Shown piece by piece: positions 23,816-32,800 of a stretch of 46,114 bases of DNA. Source of the DNA: a virus; IMG/VR virus record IMGVR_UViG_3300049595_002240, positions 1 to 46,114 of that record; one strand, 5' to 3'. The notes under the pieces were generated by a model. It saw nothing but the letters and a program-made list of their open reading frames with translations, was not told the origin of the DNA and did no database searches. A program made the position numbers and the translations under genes. The stretch's first letter is position 1. Each line of letters opens with the position of its first letter.

Positions 23816-24613
23816 TTATTCTGATTTATTTATTGTATAAGCACTTGTTGATGGTTCAAAACCTAAATTGATAATGTGGAATCTTTTATGACATAAAGAT
23901 TTATATTTTTTTGACCACCTTTCAGCAAATTCCAATTCAACTTTAGTTTCATTTGGATTGAATGTTGTTGAAAATTCCCCTATTGACAATAGTTTTTTGA
24001 CATTATGAACACCAGGTCTTAATGAAAAACTTGGCCAGTTAATATATGTTAACCATAAGTCAGGTGTTTGAACTACTTGTAATGCCGAAACATCATCATA
24101 AAATAAATTACAATTCAATGGTAAATTTGGGTCATAGTACCACTCCCAATAATTTTCATATTCAACAGGTTTGATATTATCAGGAAATTTTTTAAAACTC
24201 TGAGAATATCCAAAATAAGCATAACCATTATTTAAACTTAACGCATCTATCGCTTCAGTAATCTTGAATAAATCCATAAAAAGATAATCATCCTCCAATA
24301 AAAAACAATAATCAGAATCAGTCTCGATTAATTTATCTCTCCAAGAATTTAATACTCTAGCGTGTCTAAAATTATCAGGAAATGAATTCGGGTAAAAGTG
24401 AGTGATGATTTTGTTTGTATTTGGAAAATAATCATTTAGTAATTTTTCCATTTCTCTTTTATCGTCATTATTAGATGAGTCGTCAAAGAAAATTATATCA
24501 TCTATTATTTCCGTATCTAAACAAAAAACAGAAAATGCTTTAATAACACGTCTTAAGAAATGTAGTCTTTTACAAGACATTATTGTTAAAGATATTTTTT
24601 TATTATTATACAT
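23816..24613 (-). CDS. GT2-like glycosyltransferase, 265 aa
   Basis: The N-terminus KISLTIMSCKRLHFLRRVIK and FFDDSSNNDDKREMEKLL (about 42-59) fit the nucleotide-binding half of a GT-A fold. YCFLLEDDYLF (about 101-111) gives the DxD-type metal motif as EDD. RPGVHNVKKLL and a C-terminal aromatic segment follow. Similar short glycosyltransferases occur in polysaccharide loci. Sugar and acceptor cannot be predicted. The gene is separated by 4 nt from the fusion gene downstream. Confidence 0.8.
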   Translation of the reverse strand: MYNNKKISLTIMSCKRLHFLRRVIKAFSVFCLDTEIIDDIIFFDDSSNNDDKREMEKLLNDYFPNTNKIITHFYPNSFPDNFRHARVLNSWRDKLIETDSDYCFLLEDDYLFMDLFKITEAIDALSLNNGYAYFGYSQSFKKFPDNIKPVEYENYWEWYYDPNLPLNCNLFYDDVSALQVVQTPDLWLTYINWPSFSLRPGVHNVKKLLSIGEFSTTFNPNETKVELEFAERWSKKYKSLCHKRFHIINLGFEPSTSAYTINKSE

Positions 24614-24629
24614 TTTTTAAATTTTAAAA

Positions 24630-26366
24630 TTAAGAAAATACCACATAATCAAGAATATTTTCATTTATAATATCGTATAAAAATTCATTTGTCTGAGTGT
24701 CATATACCGATACTTTTTTAATTTCACTATTAAAAATATTAAATGACCAATGACCATAATTTTCCAAAGTATAATAATAAGTTTCATTACTATCATCTAA
24801 AAAATTAACAATTATTTTTCTTTCTGATTTAAAATTATTGTAATTATACGATAATACCATTTTAGAATCTTGTCCTAAAATATTATAAATTTTAATTGAG
24901 CATCCGTTAAACTTTGATGATATATTACTAACTGTCGTTTCAGTATTCCAAATCGTACCCACAAAATCTTCATTCATGGATATTTCACCATTTTTTCTAA
25001 TCAAAAATCCATTATCTTTTTGATTAATATTGTGATAAAGATATTTTTCAACATTAATAAAATCAGTACCAAATCCATTATTTTGTAAATAATTTTTATA
25101 ATCTTCCTCACAATTAATCCTATTAATTATCTGTTGGAAGTATTCTATTTCACAATAAAAATAATGGAACGAAACATCTCTACCTTCATTAAAATAAAAC
25201 ATTCCCTTTTTGTTTTGAGTAGAACAAATCACTGGTACAGTTGTCATATATTCATAACCTTCTTCACTATATAAATCATCAACTTCAATTCTTTGGAAAT
25301 GTGTAAACCCAAATGACTTACACAAATCTAATGAGTTAAACAAATTAACCATAACAGGTAATCCATGTTTTTGTATTGTATTTGTAACTTCATGAGTTGT
25401 TAATGAACCAAGGTTTTTCCAAAAAATAACTGGTTCGGAATTAGTGTATTCACCTTCAAAAAGAATGTTATTTGAGTTATATAAATGATAATCAACAATT
25501 TTTAATATATGTTCAGGAACAATAGTATTAGACACAAGAAGTATTGTATGGTTATACTTTTTTAAGTTATTAATACATAACTCCAACTTATTTAAAACAT
25601 TTTCATTATGGATAAAACAATCGACTATTGTTATTGTTTTAAATTCATCTTTAATATTTTGTCTTTTGAGTTCATTAGAAACTATTATGTTTTTTTTGTT
25701 TTTTTCTTCTTCCGAAATATTTGAAAACATACCATCATTTGATATTCGATAAATTCCCCCACATTTATGAATACACTTAATTAAACCGTGTTTACTAATT
25801 TCATAATTAAGCGGCCAATCAACATAAGGTAAATTTGTAAAATAATCTTTAATTAAATTTGGTATGTTTCTAAATACCCTCGCAAAAGATGCATGATTAA
25901 TAGTTAATAAATCATCTGTAGTTATATCGTCAAGAAATGAACTAATAAACAATTCAGGAACTGTAGGTATCTTGGTACCATCGGGATGCAAATATCTTGT
26001 TCCTGTACAAACCATACTATAATTTGGACTGTTCTCTAAAAATTCAACTTCTTCATTTAAGATTGTATAATTATCAAAATAATCATCTCCGTCAATATAA
26101 GCAATGTATTTTGTTTTACAGTAATTTAATAAAGTTCTAATATTTTCAAAACCTCCTAAATTAGTATCACCATTTAAAATTATTAAATTAGGGTATTTTT
26201 CTTTTAATTTAATTAAAACATCTTTAGTATTATCTGTCGACCCATCATCCCTTACTATCACATCAAACCCATAATTAATTTTTTGAGAGTATATTGAATC
26301 AATACACTCTTCAATATATTTTTCAAAATTATAAGATGGTACTACTACCGTAAGTATTTTTTTCAT
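24630..26366 (-). CDS. GT2 family glycosyltransferase with long C-terminal extension, 578 aa
   Basis: Residues 1-210 are a classic GT2 domain: LTVVVPSYNFEKYIEECIDS, VIVRDDGSTDNTKDVL, and IAYIDGDDYFDN with the DxD metal site. Residues 230-420 appear to form a second domain, possibly GT-like (TITIVDCFIHNENVLN, FQRIEVDDLYSEEGYEY). Residues about 450-578 are strand-rich and may be a carbohydrate-binding or linker module. Base composition is even more A+T-rich than in most flanking genes, which fits recent acquisition of this part of the island. Confidence 0.88.
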   Translation of the reverse strand: MKKILTVVVPSYNFEKYIEECIDSIYSQKINYGFDVIVRDDGSTDNTKDVLIKLKEKYPNLIILNGDTNLGGFENIRTLLNYCKTKYIAYIDGDDYFDNYTILNEEVEFLENSPNYSMVCTGTRYLHPDGTKIPTVPELFISSFLDDITTDDLLTINHASFARVFRNIPNLIKDYFTNLPYVDWPLNYEISKHGLIKCIHKCGGIYRISNDGMFSNISEEEKNKKNIIVSNELKRQNIKDEFKTITIVDCFIHNENVLNKLELCINNLKKYNHTILLVSNTIVPEHILKIVDYHLYNSNNILFEGEYTNSEPVIFWKNLGSLTTHEVTNTIQKHGLPVMVNLFNSLDLCKSFGFTHFQRIEVDDLYSEEGYEYMTTVPVICSTQNKKGMFYFNEGRDVSFHYFYCEIEYFQQIINRINCEEDYKNYLQNNGFGTDFINVEKYLYHNINQKDNGFLIRKNGEISMNEDFVGTIWNTETTVSNISSKFNGCSIKIYNILGQDSKMVLSYNYNNFKSERKIIVNFLDDSNETYYYTLENYGHWSFNIFNSEIKKVSVYDTQTNEFLYDIINENILDYVVFS

Positions 26367-26378
26367 TATTTATCCCTA

Positions 26379-26747
26379 TTATTTTTTTAGAATTATTGCA
26401 TTCCCCTCAATTAAAATTTCATCATCTTTAAAAATTATTGTTTTTAAAAAAAACTTATTTCCGTCTTTTTTATCAAGTTCTACAATCACCTCAATTTCAT
26501 CATTAATAAAACAAGGGTTTTTAAAAATCAAATTTTGTTGTAGATATATTGAACCCTTACCAGGATATACTTCAGATATCAATCTTGAAAAAAAGGAACT
26601 TAATAACATCCCGTGAGCAACTCTTTTACCAAAAATAGTTGATTTAGCGTATTCCTCATCTAAGTGTATTGGGTTTTTATCTCCTGATAACTCAGAGAAA
26701 TCTTTAACCATATCTTCAGAAATTAAAATTTTTTCAGATACTCGCAT
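26379..26747 (-). CDS. MaoC-like hotdog dehydratase
   Basis: The 122-residue protein carries the hydratase-2 motif FSELSGDKNPIHLDEEYA (about 17-34), with the catalytic Asp and His, followed by GKRVAHGMLLSSFFSRLI (about 44-61). This matches (R)-specific enoyl-CoA hydratases and related MaoC proteins at normal single-hotdog length. Within a glycan locus it may supply a 3-hydroxyacyl group, for instance for acylating an amino sugar, with the neighbouring hexapeptide transferase as partner. That link is inferred from position only. It overlaps the acyltransferase gene by 25 nt. Confidence 0.88.
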   Translation of the reverse strand: MRVSEKILISEDMVKDFSELSGDKNPIHLDEEYAKSTIFGKRVAHGMLLSSFFSRLISEVYPGKGSIYLQQNLIFKNPCFINDEIEVIVELDKKDGNKFFLKTIIFKDDEILIEGNAIILKK

Positions 26748-27286
26748 TCTAAATTTATTATATTTTTTTTTCTATCCTTTATTTCTTTAGCCGGTATTCC
26801 AACCGCAATTTTAGACTCAGATATGTTTTTATTTACTAATGATAAACTACCTATAGCACTATAATCTTCAATCTCAACATTTGGTAATATTATAGTACCC
26901 GCACCAATAATAACATGTTTACCTAATATGACTTTACCTGAAATCACATTTGTAAATTCTTTATTAACTGTGGGATTTGTCATGAATTCCCCACTATAAT
27001 CATCTGTTGATGTATATATGGATACTCTAGAAGATAGTCCTGAAAAATCTTTCATTACAATTTCTTCATTACCCATTAAACTACAGAAAATTGCAATATG
27101 GACATTATTACCTAACTTAATTCCTCCATTACCAGCACTTATCACACAAAAATCATCAATTCTAACATTATTACCCAATTCAATATTTTTAGGATTATAA
27201 ATTGAACATCTATTAGAAATTAAAACATTATCCCCAATAGATTTGAAACCTATTTCGACCAACTCATTTTTACTATAAAATCCCAT
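26723..27286 (-). CDS. Left-handed beta-helix (hexapeptide) acyltransferase
   Basis: The 187-residue protein consists of hexapeptide repeats ([LIV]-G-x4): IGDNVLI, IELGNNVRI, IKLGNNVHI, VILGKHVIIGAGTIILPNVEI, and IGSLSLVN, closing with the typical AVGIPAKEIKDRKK exit. The family transfers acetyl or other acyl groups from CoA to a sugar hydroxyl or amino group. With the DegT-like gene directly upstream (27286, touching) and the MaoC gene downstream, it resembles the acyl-transfer step for an amino-deoxy sugar such as Fuc3NAc or Qui3NAc. The exact product is not determined. Confidence 0.9.
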   Translation of the reverse strand: MGFYSKNELVEIGFKSIGDNVLISNRCSIYNPKNIELGNNVRIDDFCVISAGNGGIKLGNNVHIAIFCSLMGNEEIVMKDFSGLSSRVSIYTSTDDYSGEFMTNPTVNKEFTNVISGKVILGKHVIIGAGTIILPNVEIEDYSAIGSLSLVNKNISESKIAVGIPAKEIKDRKKNIINLECEYLKKF

Positions 27287-27939
27287 TATTTTTTATATAT
27301 TTCAAATTTTGATAAGTCAGGATATGGTAGTTCCAAATCTTCATTATGTTTAGGTGTACCATCCATGTTATAAAATTGATTCATAAGTAATAAACCTCTT
27401 GAAGCAATTTCAGGCATCATGTAAAAATTCCATCCTAACATATCAAAATTATCATCATGATACGATACTTCATTCCTACCTGAATATCTCGCTCGTTTAA
27501 ACCACTTGTAAGCCTCAAAATCGTCAGTTAAGATTGCACCACCTTTACCAAGTTTTAAGTGTTTATATGGGCCTGTAAATGATAAACACATATGTGTTCC
27601 TGGTATATACATATCACTTGTAAATCTTAATGCCGAATCCCAAACATTTGTTGGTGATAGTTGATACGCTCCTTTTAATGTTGACCCATAAACAGGTTCA
27701 AACTCGACTTTACCTCCAGCGTGGATAATCTCGCAAGGTACTGACGGGTATGTTCTACTTGGTATTTTAATTGTTTTACCATTAATTTTCTCATAATACA
27801 ACGCTAAAAATAAAGCGTTACTTTGATTATCAACTGTAACAGCATATGGTGCACCAGCATATTCAGCTAATTGTTCTTCAAATTTTTTTGTGACATCGTA
27901 AACCGATGATGACAATGTACCAGGTGTTCTTAATTTCAT
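27286..27939 (-). CDS. Short DegT/DnrJ-type sugar aminotransferase, 217 aa
   Basis: The protein aligns by eye with the N-terminal two thirds of DegT/DnrJ/EryC1/StrS PLP enzymes: FEEQLAEYAGAPYAVTVDNQ, KIPSRTYPSVPCEIIHAGG, WDSALRF (the Asp that contacts the PLP ring), and CLSFTGPYKHLKLGKGGAIL, which contains the expected PLP lysine. Full-length members have about 360-400 residues, so the C-terminal small domain is missing. The reading frame is intact and flush with its neighbours, so this looks like a natural short form rather than a fresh frameshift. It may be a reduced enzyme, or inactive. Confidence 0.82.
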   Translation of the reverse strand: MKLRTPGTLSSSVYDVTKKFEEQLAEYAGAPYAVTVDNQSNALFLALYYEKINGKTIKIPSRTYPSVPCEIIHAGGKVEFEPVYGSTLKGAYQLSPTNVWDSALRFTSDMYIPGTHMCLSFTGPYKHLKLGKGGAILTDDFEAYKWFKRARYSGRNEVSYHDDNFDMLGWNFYMMPEIASRGLLLMNQFYNMDGTPKHNEDLELPYPDLSKFEIYKK

Positions 27940-27940
27940 A

Positions 27941-30547
27941 TTATTTTATTTTTTTAGCAATATAATTATCAGTTGTTGTATGCGTAATTGTAAATCCAAA
28001 TTCATGTAGTTTTTGTATTATTTTTTGATTACTATTTTCATCATTAGTTTTTTCAACACACAATAATCTACATTTTTTTAATTTATTTTGTATTTCATCT
28101 ATTACAATTAATTCATGCCCTTCAACGTCAATATTAATGAAATCATAGGTATCTTTTTCTAAATCATAATATTCAACAATATCATTAAAATTGTATACTA
28201 TTATTTGATTTTCTTTCCAACTCATTCCAATAAATCTTTCTTTATTTTCAGGATGTATAGTAGATAATATTCCCTGCGGAGCATCGCTCACATCCCAGTT
28301 CAAACTTTCATGTATATTTATCACATCTGTTTTATTTGAAACACCCGCATTAATACATTTAATATTTTTATTTTTTTTATATAAATTCTGTAATTTTAAA
28401 AAAGCAGTTTGGGTAGGTTCAACACAAACTCCATCCCATCCTAATAATGCAAGCGCGTGTGTATTTGAAAATGTTTTACCGTCATTCGCACCAATATCTA
28501 AAAATTTATTTGTTTTTGGGTCTTCCCCATCAAAAAATGATAGAATTATTTCCTGTTCATTGTTTTGTGAAAAATCTAAAATGTCATTGTTAACTTTATT
28601 TTTAGGTTTAGCAAAGATTACTCCATGTTTAGCGTTTTTATCCGCTTTAGTTTTACGTCCCATTTCATAAATGATAATATCATATTCAAAATCATTTTTT
28701 TCAAGTTTTTCAAGTATGATATTAATTTGTCCATTGGTATTTTCATGAAACTCAATCATAAATCTATCCACCAATCCAATCTGTTCATCAGTAATTGATT
28801 CAAAAATTGGGTATTCACCACCCTCAATATCACATTTAAATAATGATATTCTACCATAGTCATTATCTTTGTAGATATCATCAATAGTAATAGTGTCACA
28901 ACTAATTAAATTGTTAAGTTGACCATATTCTCCCACATTACCGTCAAAAACATTTGACCCAATAGTTGAATTTTCTTTTGAAAATCTGAAATCAATCTTG
29001 GTATGTTCCTTGTAAACAGGGTTCATATAAATGGTTGATTTAGATAAATCACCATCTAAATGATATTCAATACTTTCCCTTAGGTATGGATTTGCCTCAA
29101 CTAAAATAACTTTTTTAGCATTTATGGTATACATGTACTTAGCGAATAACCCAACATTAGCACCAATATCAATTACAGTATCAAGATTTTCTAACTTTAA
29201 ATCATCAAAACATCTATCAACAAAAAACTCATAATAGTTAATGTAATTACAATCCAAAGGTTTAAATTTAAATTCAGGTATTCTTGGGTAGAAATTAGGA
29301 TTAACAATTAACTCTTGACCAAAAACTAATTCGTTTGTTTCCACATCATAGAACTCAACTAAAAATCCTCTAAAGTTAGGATTGTCTTTGAATTTTTTAA
29401 TATGAATTGGGATAGGCATTGTCCAATAAAATATTGGGTATTCCAAAGGTAAATTAAACCAATACATCGGAGCCTTTGAAGTTATGTCTCTAATACTAAC
29501 ATTAAAATCAAACTTTTTATTGCCGGTATAGTTAATGGTAATCTGATTATTATCACCATTAAAATCAAAACTGAAAAGAGAGTCAATACCCCCAACATTT
29601 AATACATCCATCATATTATTTACATCTTTATCTATATCTCCAGTTAAAAATGTAACTTGAGGTAGTTTATCATATTTTCCACAATACACATCCAAATTAT
29701 ACATCATCATAGGAATACCATATTCAATAGCCTCCTTAATGGCAATTGGATTTAATTCTTTATTATTTCTATCCCCTTTTGATGGGAACATAAACAAATC
29801 GGACGCTTCCAAAAATTCATTTACATTATCCTTTTCACCCCAAATAATACAGTTTTCAGGTTTGTTATTCATCAGTGGTTCCCAATAACTTCTAAAGTTA
29901 TCTGCCTGATTTCCAATGAAATGAAATTTAATTTTACTATTTTCTAACTTACGAGCAATTTCAAAAATGTATTTTTGATTTTTTCTTTCAGTGAATAACC
30001 CAACATTAACAACATGTTTCCACCCTTTATCGAACCCAAGTTTTTCTTGGAGCATGTTCTTTCTTTTTTCTCTGTTTTCAATAGGATACTCAATTACCTC
30101 ATAAGGTATGTCAAACATTGAATACTGAATAGCATTAAACACACTAACAAAGATAAACTTGTCAGGAAACCAAACCTTAGATGTTGGTTTAAAACTTGAA
30201 TCGTGCGTGGTTTCAAATATTTTATATGGACGATTTTGTCTATAAATTTGTCTTGTAATGTTATTATCCATGAAAAATTCAGGGAACTCCTCCATTGATA
30301 TAATGTCAGGTTGGAAATCGTTAATAACATCAATTAAAACATTCTTATCATCCCATAGAGTAATAAGATTGTCCTCACCAATCATATTTTTAATTCTGTT
30401 CTTCTGAACAACAAAATCCCAAGAATAACACCCGTATTCAACACACTTTATAATATAATCGTCTTTAAGAAGTTGAATCTTATTCGTAGTAACCTGTGGT
30501 AGTCCCCCAGTAGATAGGTGTGGGACTATAAATAATATTTTCTTCAT
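27941..30547 (-). CDS. Triple fusion: GT4 glycosyltransferase plus two FkbM-type methyltransferases, 868 aa
   Basis: The ATG at 30547 (MKKILFIVPHLSTGGLPQVT) is chosen over an upstream TTG. Residues 1-330 are a GT4/GT-B enzyme (VVNVGLFTERKNQKYIFEIA, ASDLFMFPSKGDRNNKELNP). A beta linker (about 340-450) follows. The first FkbM methyltransferase (about 455-650) has TVIDIGANVGLFAKYM, VILVEANP and LFKCDIEGGEYPIFES. The second (about 675-868) has KFLDIGANDGKTF, VCVEPTQTAF and FINIDVEGHELIVIDE. FkbM enzymes methylate sugar hydroxyls. Two copies could methylate two positions or two sugars added by the same protein. It is the first gene of the island, so transcription probably enters here from the divergent intergenic region at 30548-30618. 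Confidence 0.9.
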   Translation of the reverse strand: MKKILFIVPHLSTGGLPQVTTNKIQLLKDDYIIKCVEYGCYSWDFVVQKNRIKNMIGEDNLITLWDDKNVLIDVINDFQPDIISMEEFPEFFMDNNITRQIYRQNRPYKIFETTHDSSFKPTSKVWFPDKFIFVSVFNAIQYSMFDIPYEVIEYPIENREKRKNMLQEKLGFDKGWKHVVNVGLFTERKNQKYIFEIARKLENSKIKFHFIGNQADNFRSYWEPLMNNKPENCIIWGEKDNVNEFLEASDLFMFPSKGDRNNKELNPIAIKEAIEYGIPMMMYNLDVYCGKYDKLPQVTFLTGDIDKDVNNMMDVLNVGGIDSLFSFDFNGDNNQITINYTGNKKFDFNVSIRDITSKAPMYWFNLPLEYPIFYWTMPIPIHIKKFKDNPNFRGFLVEFYDVETNELVFGQELIVNPNFYPRIPEFKFKPLDCNYINYYEFFVDRCFDDLKLENLDTVIDIGANVGLFAKYMYTINAKKVILVEANPYLRESIEYHLDGDLSKSTIYMNPVYKEHTKIDFRFSKENSTIGSNVFDGNVGEYGQLNNLISCDTITIDDIYKDNDYGRISLFKCDIEGGEYPIFESITDEQIGLVDRFMIEFHENTNGQINIILEKLEKNDFEYDIIIYEMGRKTKADKNAKHGVIFAKPKNKVNNDILDFSQNNEQEIILSFFDGEDPKTNKFLDIGANDGKTFSNTHALALLGWDGVCVEPTQTAFLKLQNLYKKNKNIKCINAGVSNKTDVINIHESLNWDVSDAPQGILSTIHPENKERFIGMSWKENQIIVYNFNDIVEYYDLEKDTYDFINIDVEGHELIVIDEIQNKLKKCRLLCVEKTNDENSNQKIIQKLHEFGFTITHTTTDNYIAKKIK

Positions 30548-30618
30548 ACCTAAAAAAAATAACAATATTTATTTCATAAATCCATAGAATATAGTATCTT
30601 TACAAAAAAATATACACA

Positions 30619-31005
30619 ATGAAAAAATTTATCTTATCAGTCTTTTTAGTTCTTTCAACACTATTATCATTCTCTCAAGAAGTAGGTTTTGCTAAAGCCG
30701 TAGAACTCTATACAGGTTATAGAGACACAAATAACGAAATCGTATGGAATGGTTCACCAACATCAGTGGATATTCTAATCAAGTTAGAAGACGACAAAGT
30801 AACCATCTTTAGTCAACAAACCCAAGTATATCGTGTAGTAACCAAACTAAGTGACGAAGATTCATATATCACTTACAGAATGTTAGATTCACAAGGTGGT
30901 AACTGTAACTTCCATATGGGTCCATCTGAAACTCAAGGTTATATATTCATCGCAATTGAATACAACGATTATGCTTGGATGTATCTAACAGAGATAGACG
31001 AATAA
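30619..31005 (+). CDS. Secreted or periplasmic hypothetical protein with flavobacterial signal peptide
   Basis: The 128-residue protein begins MKKFILSVFLVLSTLLSFSQ, a signal peptide typical of Flavobacteriia in ending with a hydrophobic core and SFSQ before the cleavage point. The mature part (about 108 residues, EVGFAKAVELYTGY onward) is strand-rich with an Asp/Glu-rich C-terminus and one Cys. No domain is known. A near-consensus -7 box (TATCTTTA, 30595-30602) precedes the start. It is a single plus-strand gene converging with dnaJ, like a moron. It may modify the host envelope, e.g. against superinfection, but this is inference. Confidence 0.78.
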   Translation: MKKFILSVFLVLSTLLSFSQEVGFAKAVELYTGYRDTNNEIVWNGSPTSVDILIKLEDDKVTIFSQQTQVYRVVTKLSDEDSYITYRMLDSQGGNCNFHMGPSETQGYIFIAIEYNDYAWMYLTEIDE

Positions 31006-31007
31006 AT

Positions 31008-31928
31008 CTACCCCCTCTTGTGTTTAACGTACATATTAACATAGAAATCACCAATACCGTCATTTTTAAAACCCTTACCTTTAACACGTAGGGGTTTTGT
31101 TGTATCTATCTCTTCAGGTAATTTAATATTTAGACTACCTGATGGATGTGGGACATCTAAAGTATCTTTATTAAAATCATCTAACGACATTTGATAATTG
31201 TATACTAAGTCGTTGTTTACCTTATCAAAACCATCCTGTGGTGTTATTTTAACTTTTAATATTAAATCACCAAACAAACCATTATGATAATCACCCATAG
31301 ATGATGCTTTAATCAATTGACCATCAGATATACCATGAGGTAAATTGATATTAATAGTTTCAAACTTATTATTTTTACCTTCACCAGCACAGGAGAAACA
31401 AACATTCTTTAATGAATATCCCTTACCTTGACATGAGTTACATGTTGTCTGTAAAATATTTGAGAAGAAAGAATTACCAACTCTTTGTACTATTCTACCT
31501 GAACCATTACAAGTGTTACAAGTAATTCTATCCCCACCCTGTCCATTACAGGTGTTACAATTAACTTTTCGACTAAACTGAACATCTATATTATGAGCTA
31601 AAAAAGAATCAATTGTACCTATATTTAAATCAACTACTTTATCAGGTGCTCTTTTCTGTTTTGGACCCGCCATATTATTAAACAAATCGTTAAACATACT
31701 AAATGGGTCTGAGTCAAACCCTCCAAACGGATTACTACCACCTAAATCATATTGTCTTCTTTTTTCATCATCACCCAAAGTATCATACGCTTGAGAAATT
31801 TTCTTAAATGTCTCTTCATTACCACCTTTATCAGGGTGATGTTCAACTGCTAATTTTCGATACGCCTTTTTAATTTCATCTTGTGTTGATGACCTATCGA
31901 CTCCAAGTATTTCGTAAAAATTTTCCAA
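31008..31928 (-). CDS. dnaJ: DnaJ (Hsp40) co-chaperone, type I, shortened
   Basis: The J domain occupies residues 1-65 ([27 protein letters not shown] with the HPD motif). A short G/F region ([16 protein letters not shown]) follows. The zinc-finger domain has four CxxCxGxG repeats: [24 protein letters not shown] and CFSCAGEG (about 120-195). The substrate domain ends near residue 306. Bacterial type I DnaJ has about 370-380 residues, so linker and C-terminal dimerisation parts are trimmed. It should recruit host DnaK to phage proteins, perhaps in virion assembly or replication. No phage DnaK or GrpE is nearby. Confidence 0.96.
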   Translation of the reverse strand: MENFYEILGVDRSSTQDEIKKAYRKLAVEHHPDKGGNEETFKKISQAYDTLGDDEKRRQYDLGGSNPFGGFDSDPFSMFNDLFNNMAGPKQKRAPDKVVDLNIGTIDSFLAHNIDVQFSRKVNCNTCNGQGGDRITCNTCNGSGRIVQRVGNSFFSNILQTTCNSCQGKGYSLKNVCFSCAGEGKNNKFETININLPHGISDGQLIKASSMGDYHNGLFGDLILKVKITPQDGFDKVNNDLVYNYQMSLDDFNKDTLDVPHPSGSLNIKLPEEIDTTKPLRVKGKGFKNDGIGDFYVNMYVKHKRG

Positions 31929-31965
31929 CTATTTTAATTTTTTATAAATTTATTATCATTACTCT

Positions 31966-32595
31966 ATGGATTCAAAATACCATATAATTTTATTTAAAAA
32001 TAACAAGAAAAAAAAGAAACTTAAATCCTTTGTTAGAGAAAATCTTGCAAATGAATATTATAAAAATTTAATATCAAAGTCAAATGAAATTATTTTTGAT
32101 AAGAAATTTGAAAATGGTTATGAGTGTCAGTTTTTCCTTGGTATTGTATCTGACAAATATGTCGATAATAATATTCATTATTTAGATGAGTTTGGTAGGA
32201 ATAAATCAATCGACCCTAAGATTGACAATAACAACTATATACAAAAAATTAACGTGTATAGATTAGAAGAAAGTCTTTTTGATGTAAAAAATGATAATAA
32301 GATTAGTGTCGACTACTTTATTAAGAATTATATAAAAGATAAATTGTATCTTATCTCACAAATTAAAAATAAATTTGTTTTACAAAATGATGACGATTTT
32401 TCATTATTTAGTTTAAAGAATGAAGAAGATTGTGAAAGATTTTTAACAATACTGAGTACTTTGGAAGTTAAATCAAAACTAATGATTGTTAGAGATGTCT
32501 CTCAGTCACAGAGAAAATACCTATACAACTTATTGATTGAGAAAGGATTTAATAAAAAGTTCTTGTATACAAGTTTTACTACTTATCCAAGATAA
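31966..32595 (+). CDS. Hypothetical Lys-rich protein, 209 aa
   Basis: There is no recognised domain. The N-terminus (residues 1-30) is very basic (FKNNKKKKKLKSFVREN). The middle alternates helical and strand-like stretches with many Asn and Asp, and the end has SQRKYLYNLLIEKGFNKKFL. The gene is on the plus strand, divergent from dnaJ, and its last bases overlap the converging minus-strand 73-aa gene by 17 nt. A TATAAATT sequence upstream of the ATG is one base from the TATAAATA motif. Confidence 0.7.
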   Translation: MDSKYHIILFKNNKKKKKLKSFVRENLANEYYKNLISKSNEIIFDKKFENGYECQFFLGIVSDKYVDNNIHYLDEFGRNKSIDPKIDNNNYIQKINVYRLEESLFDVKNDNKISVDYFIKNYIKDKLYLISQIKNKFVLQNDDDFSLFSLKNEEDCERFLTILSTLEVKSKLMIVRDVSQSQRKYLYNLLIEKGFNKKFLYTSFTTYPR

Positions 32596-32800
32596 AAATA
32601 AAATCAGTCCCTGAAATATCTACTTTAAATTGTTCAGCCTCGCTATCTTTACCAGTATTAAATGTTGATAACGATGTTTCAAATTCTTCCAAAGGTAACT
32701 CAAATATAATTGTAACTTTACCTTTTAATAAAGTCTGTGAAGCGTCAGCAATAATCGCCAATTTACTTAGAAATTCATCACTTTCCTTATTCTCTGCCAT
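32579..32800 (-). CDS. Hypothetical acidic protein, 73 aa
   Basis: Starts MAENKESDEFLSKLAIIADA and has a probable helix followed by strands (KVTIIFELPLEEF, KVDISGTDFIFIL). It carries no known motif. The start lies inside the preceding 63-aa gene, in another frame. It is the last gene of a chain of five small overlapping genes (32579-33694) that includes the H1-like gene. Confidence 0.62.
   Translation of the reverse strand: MAENKESDEFLSKLAIIADASQTLLKGKVTIIFELPLEEFETSLSTFNTGKDSEAEQFKVDISGTDFIFILDK

Noticed and set aside
27286-27939. Frameshift as the cause of the short DegT-like protein
   Set aside because: The downstream acyltransferase gene begins exactly at its end and no continuation of the DegT C-terminal domain appears in another frame nearby.
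18671-30547. Host chromosomal contamination carrying an O-antigen locus
   Set aside because: The island is continuous with phage genes on both sides, uses the same tight overlaps, and has no transposase, integrase or repeat at its edges.
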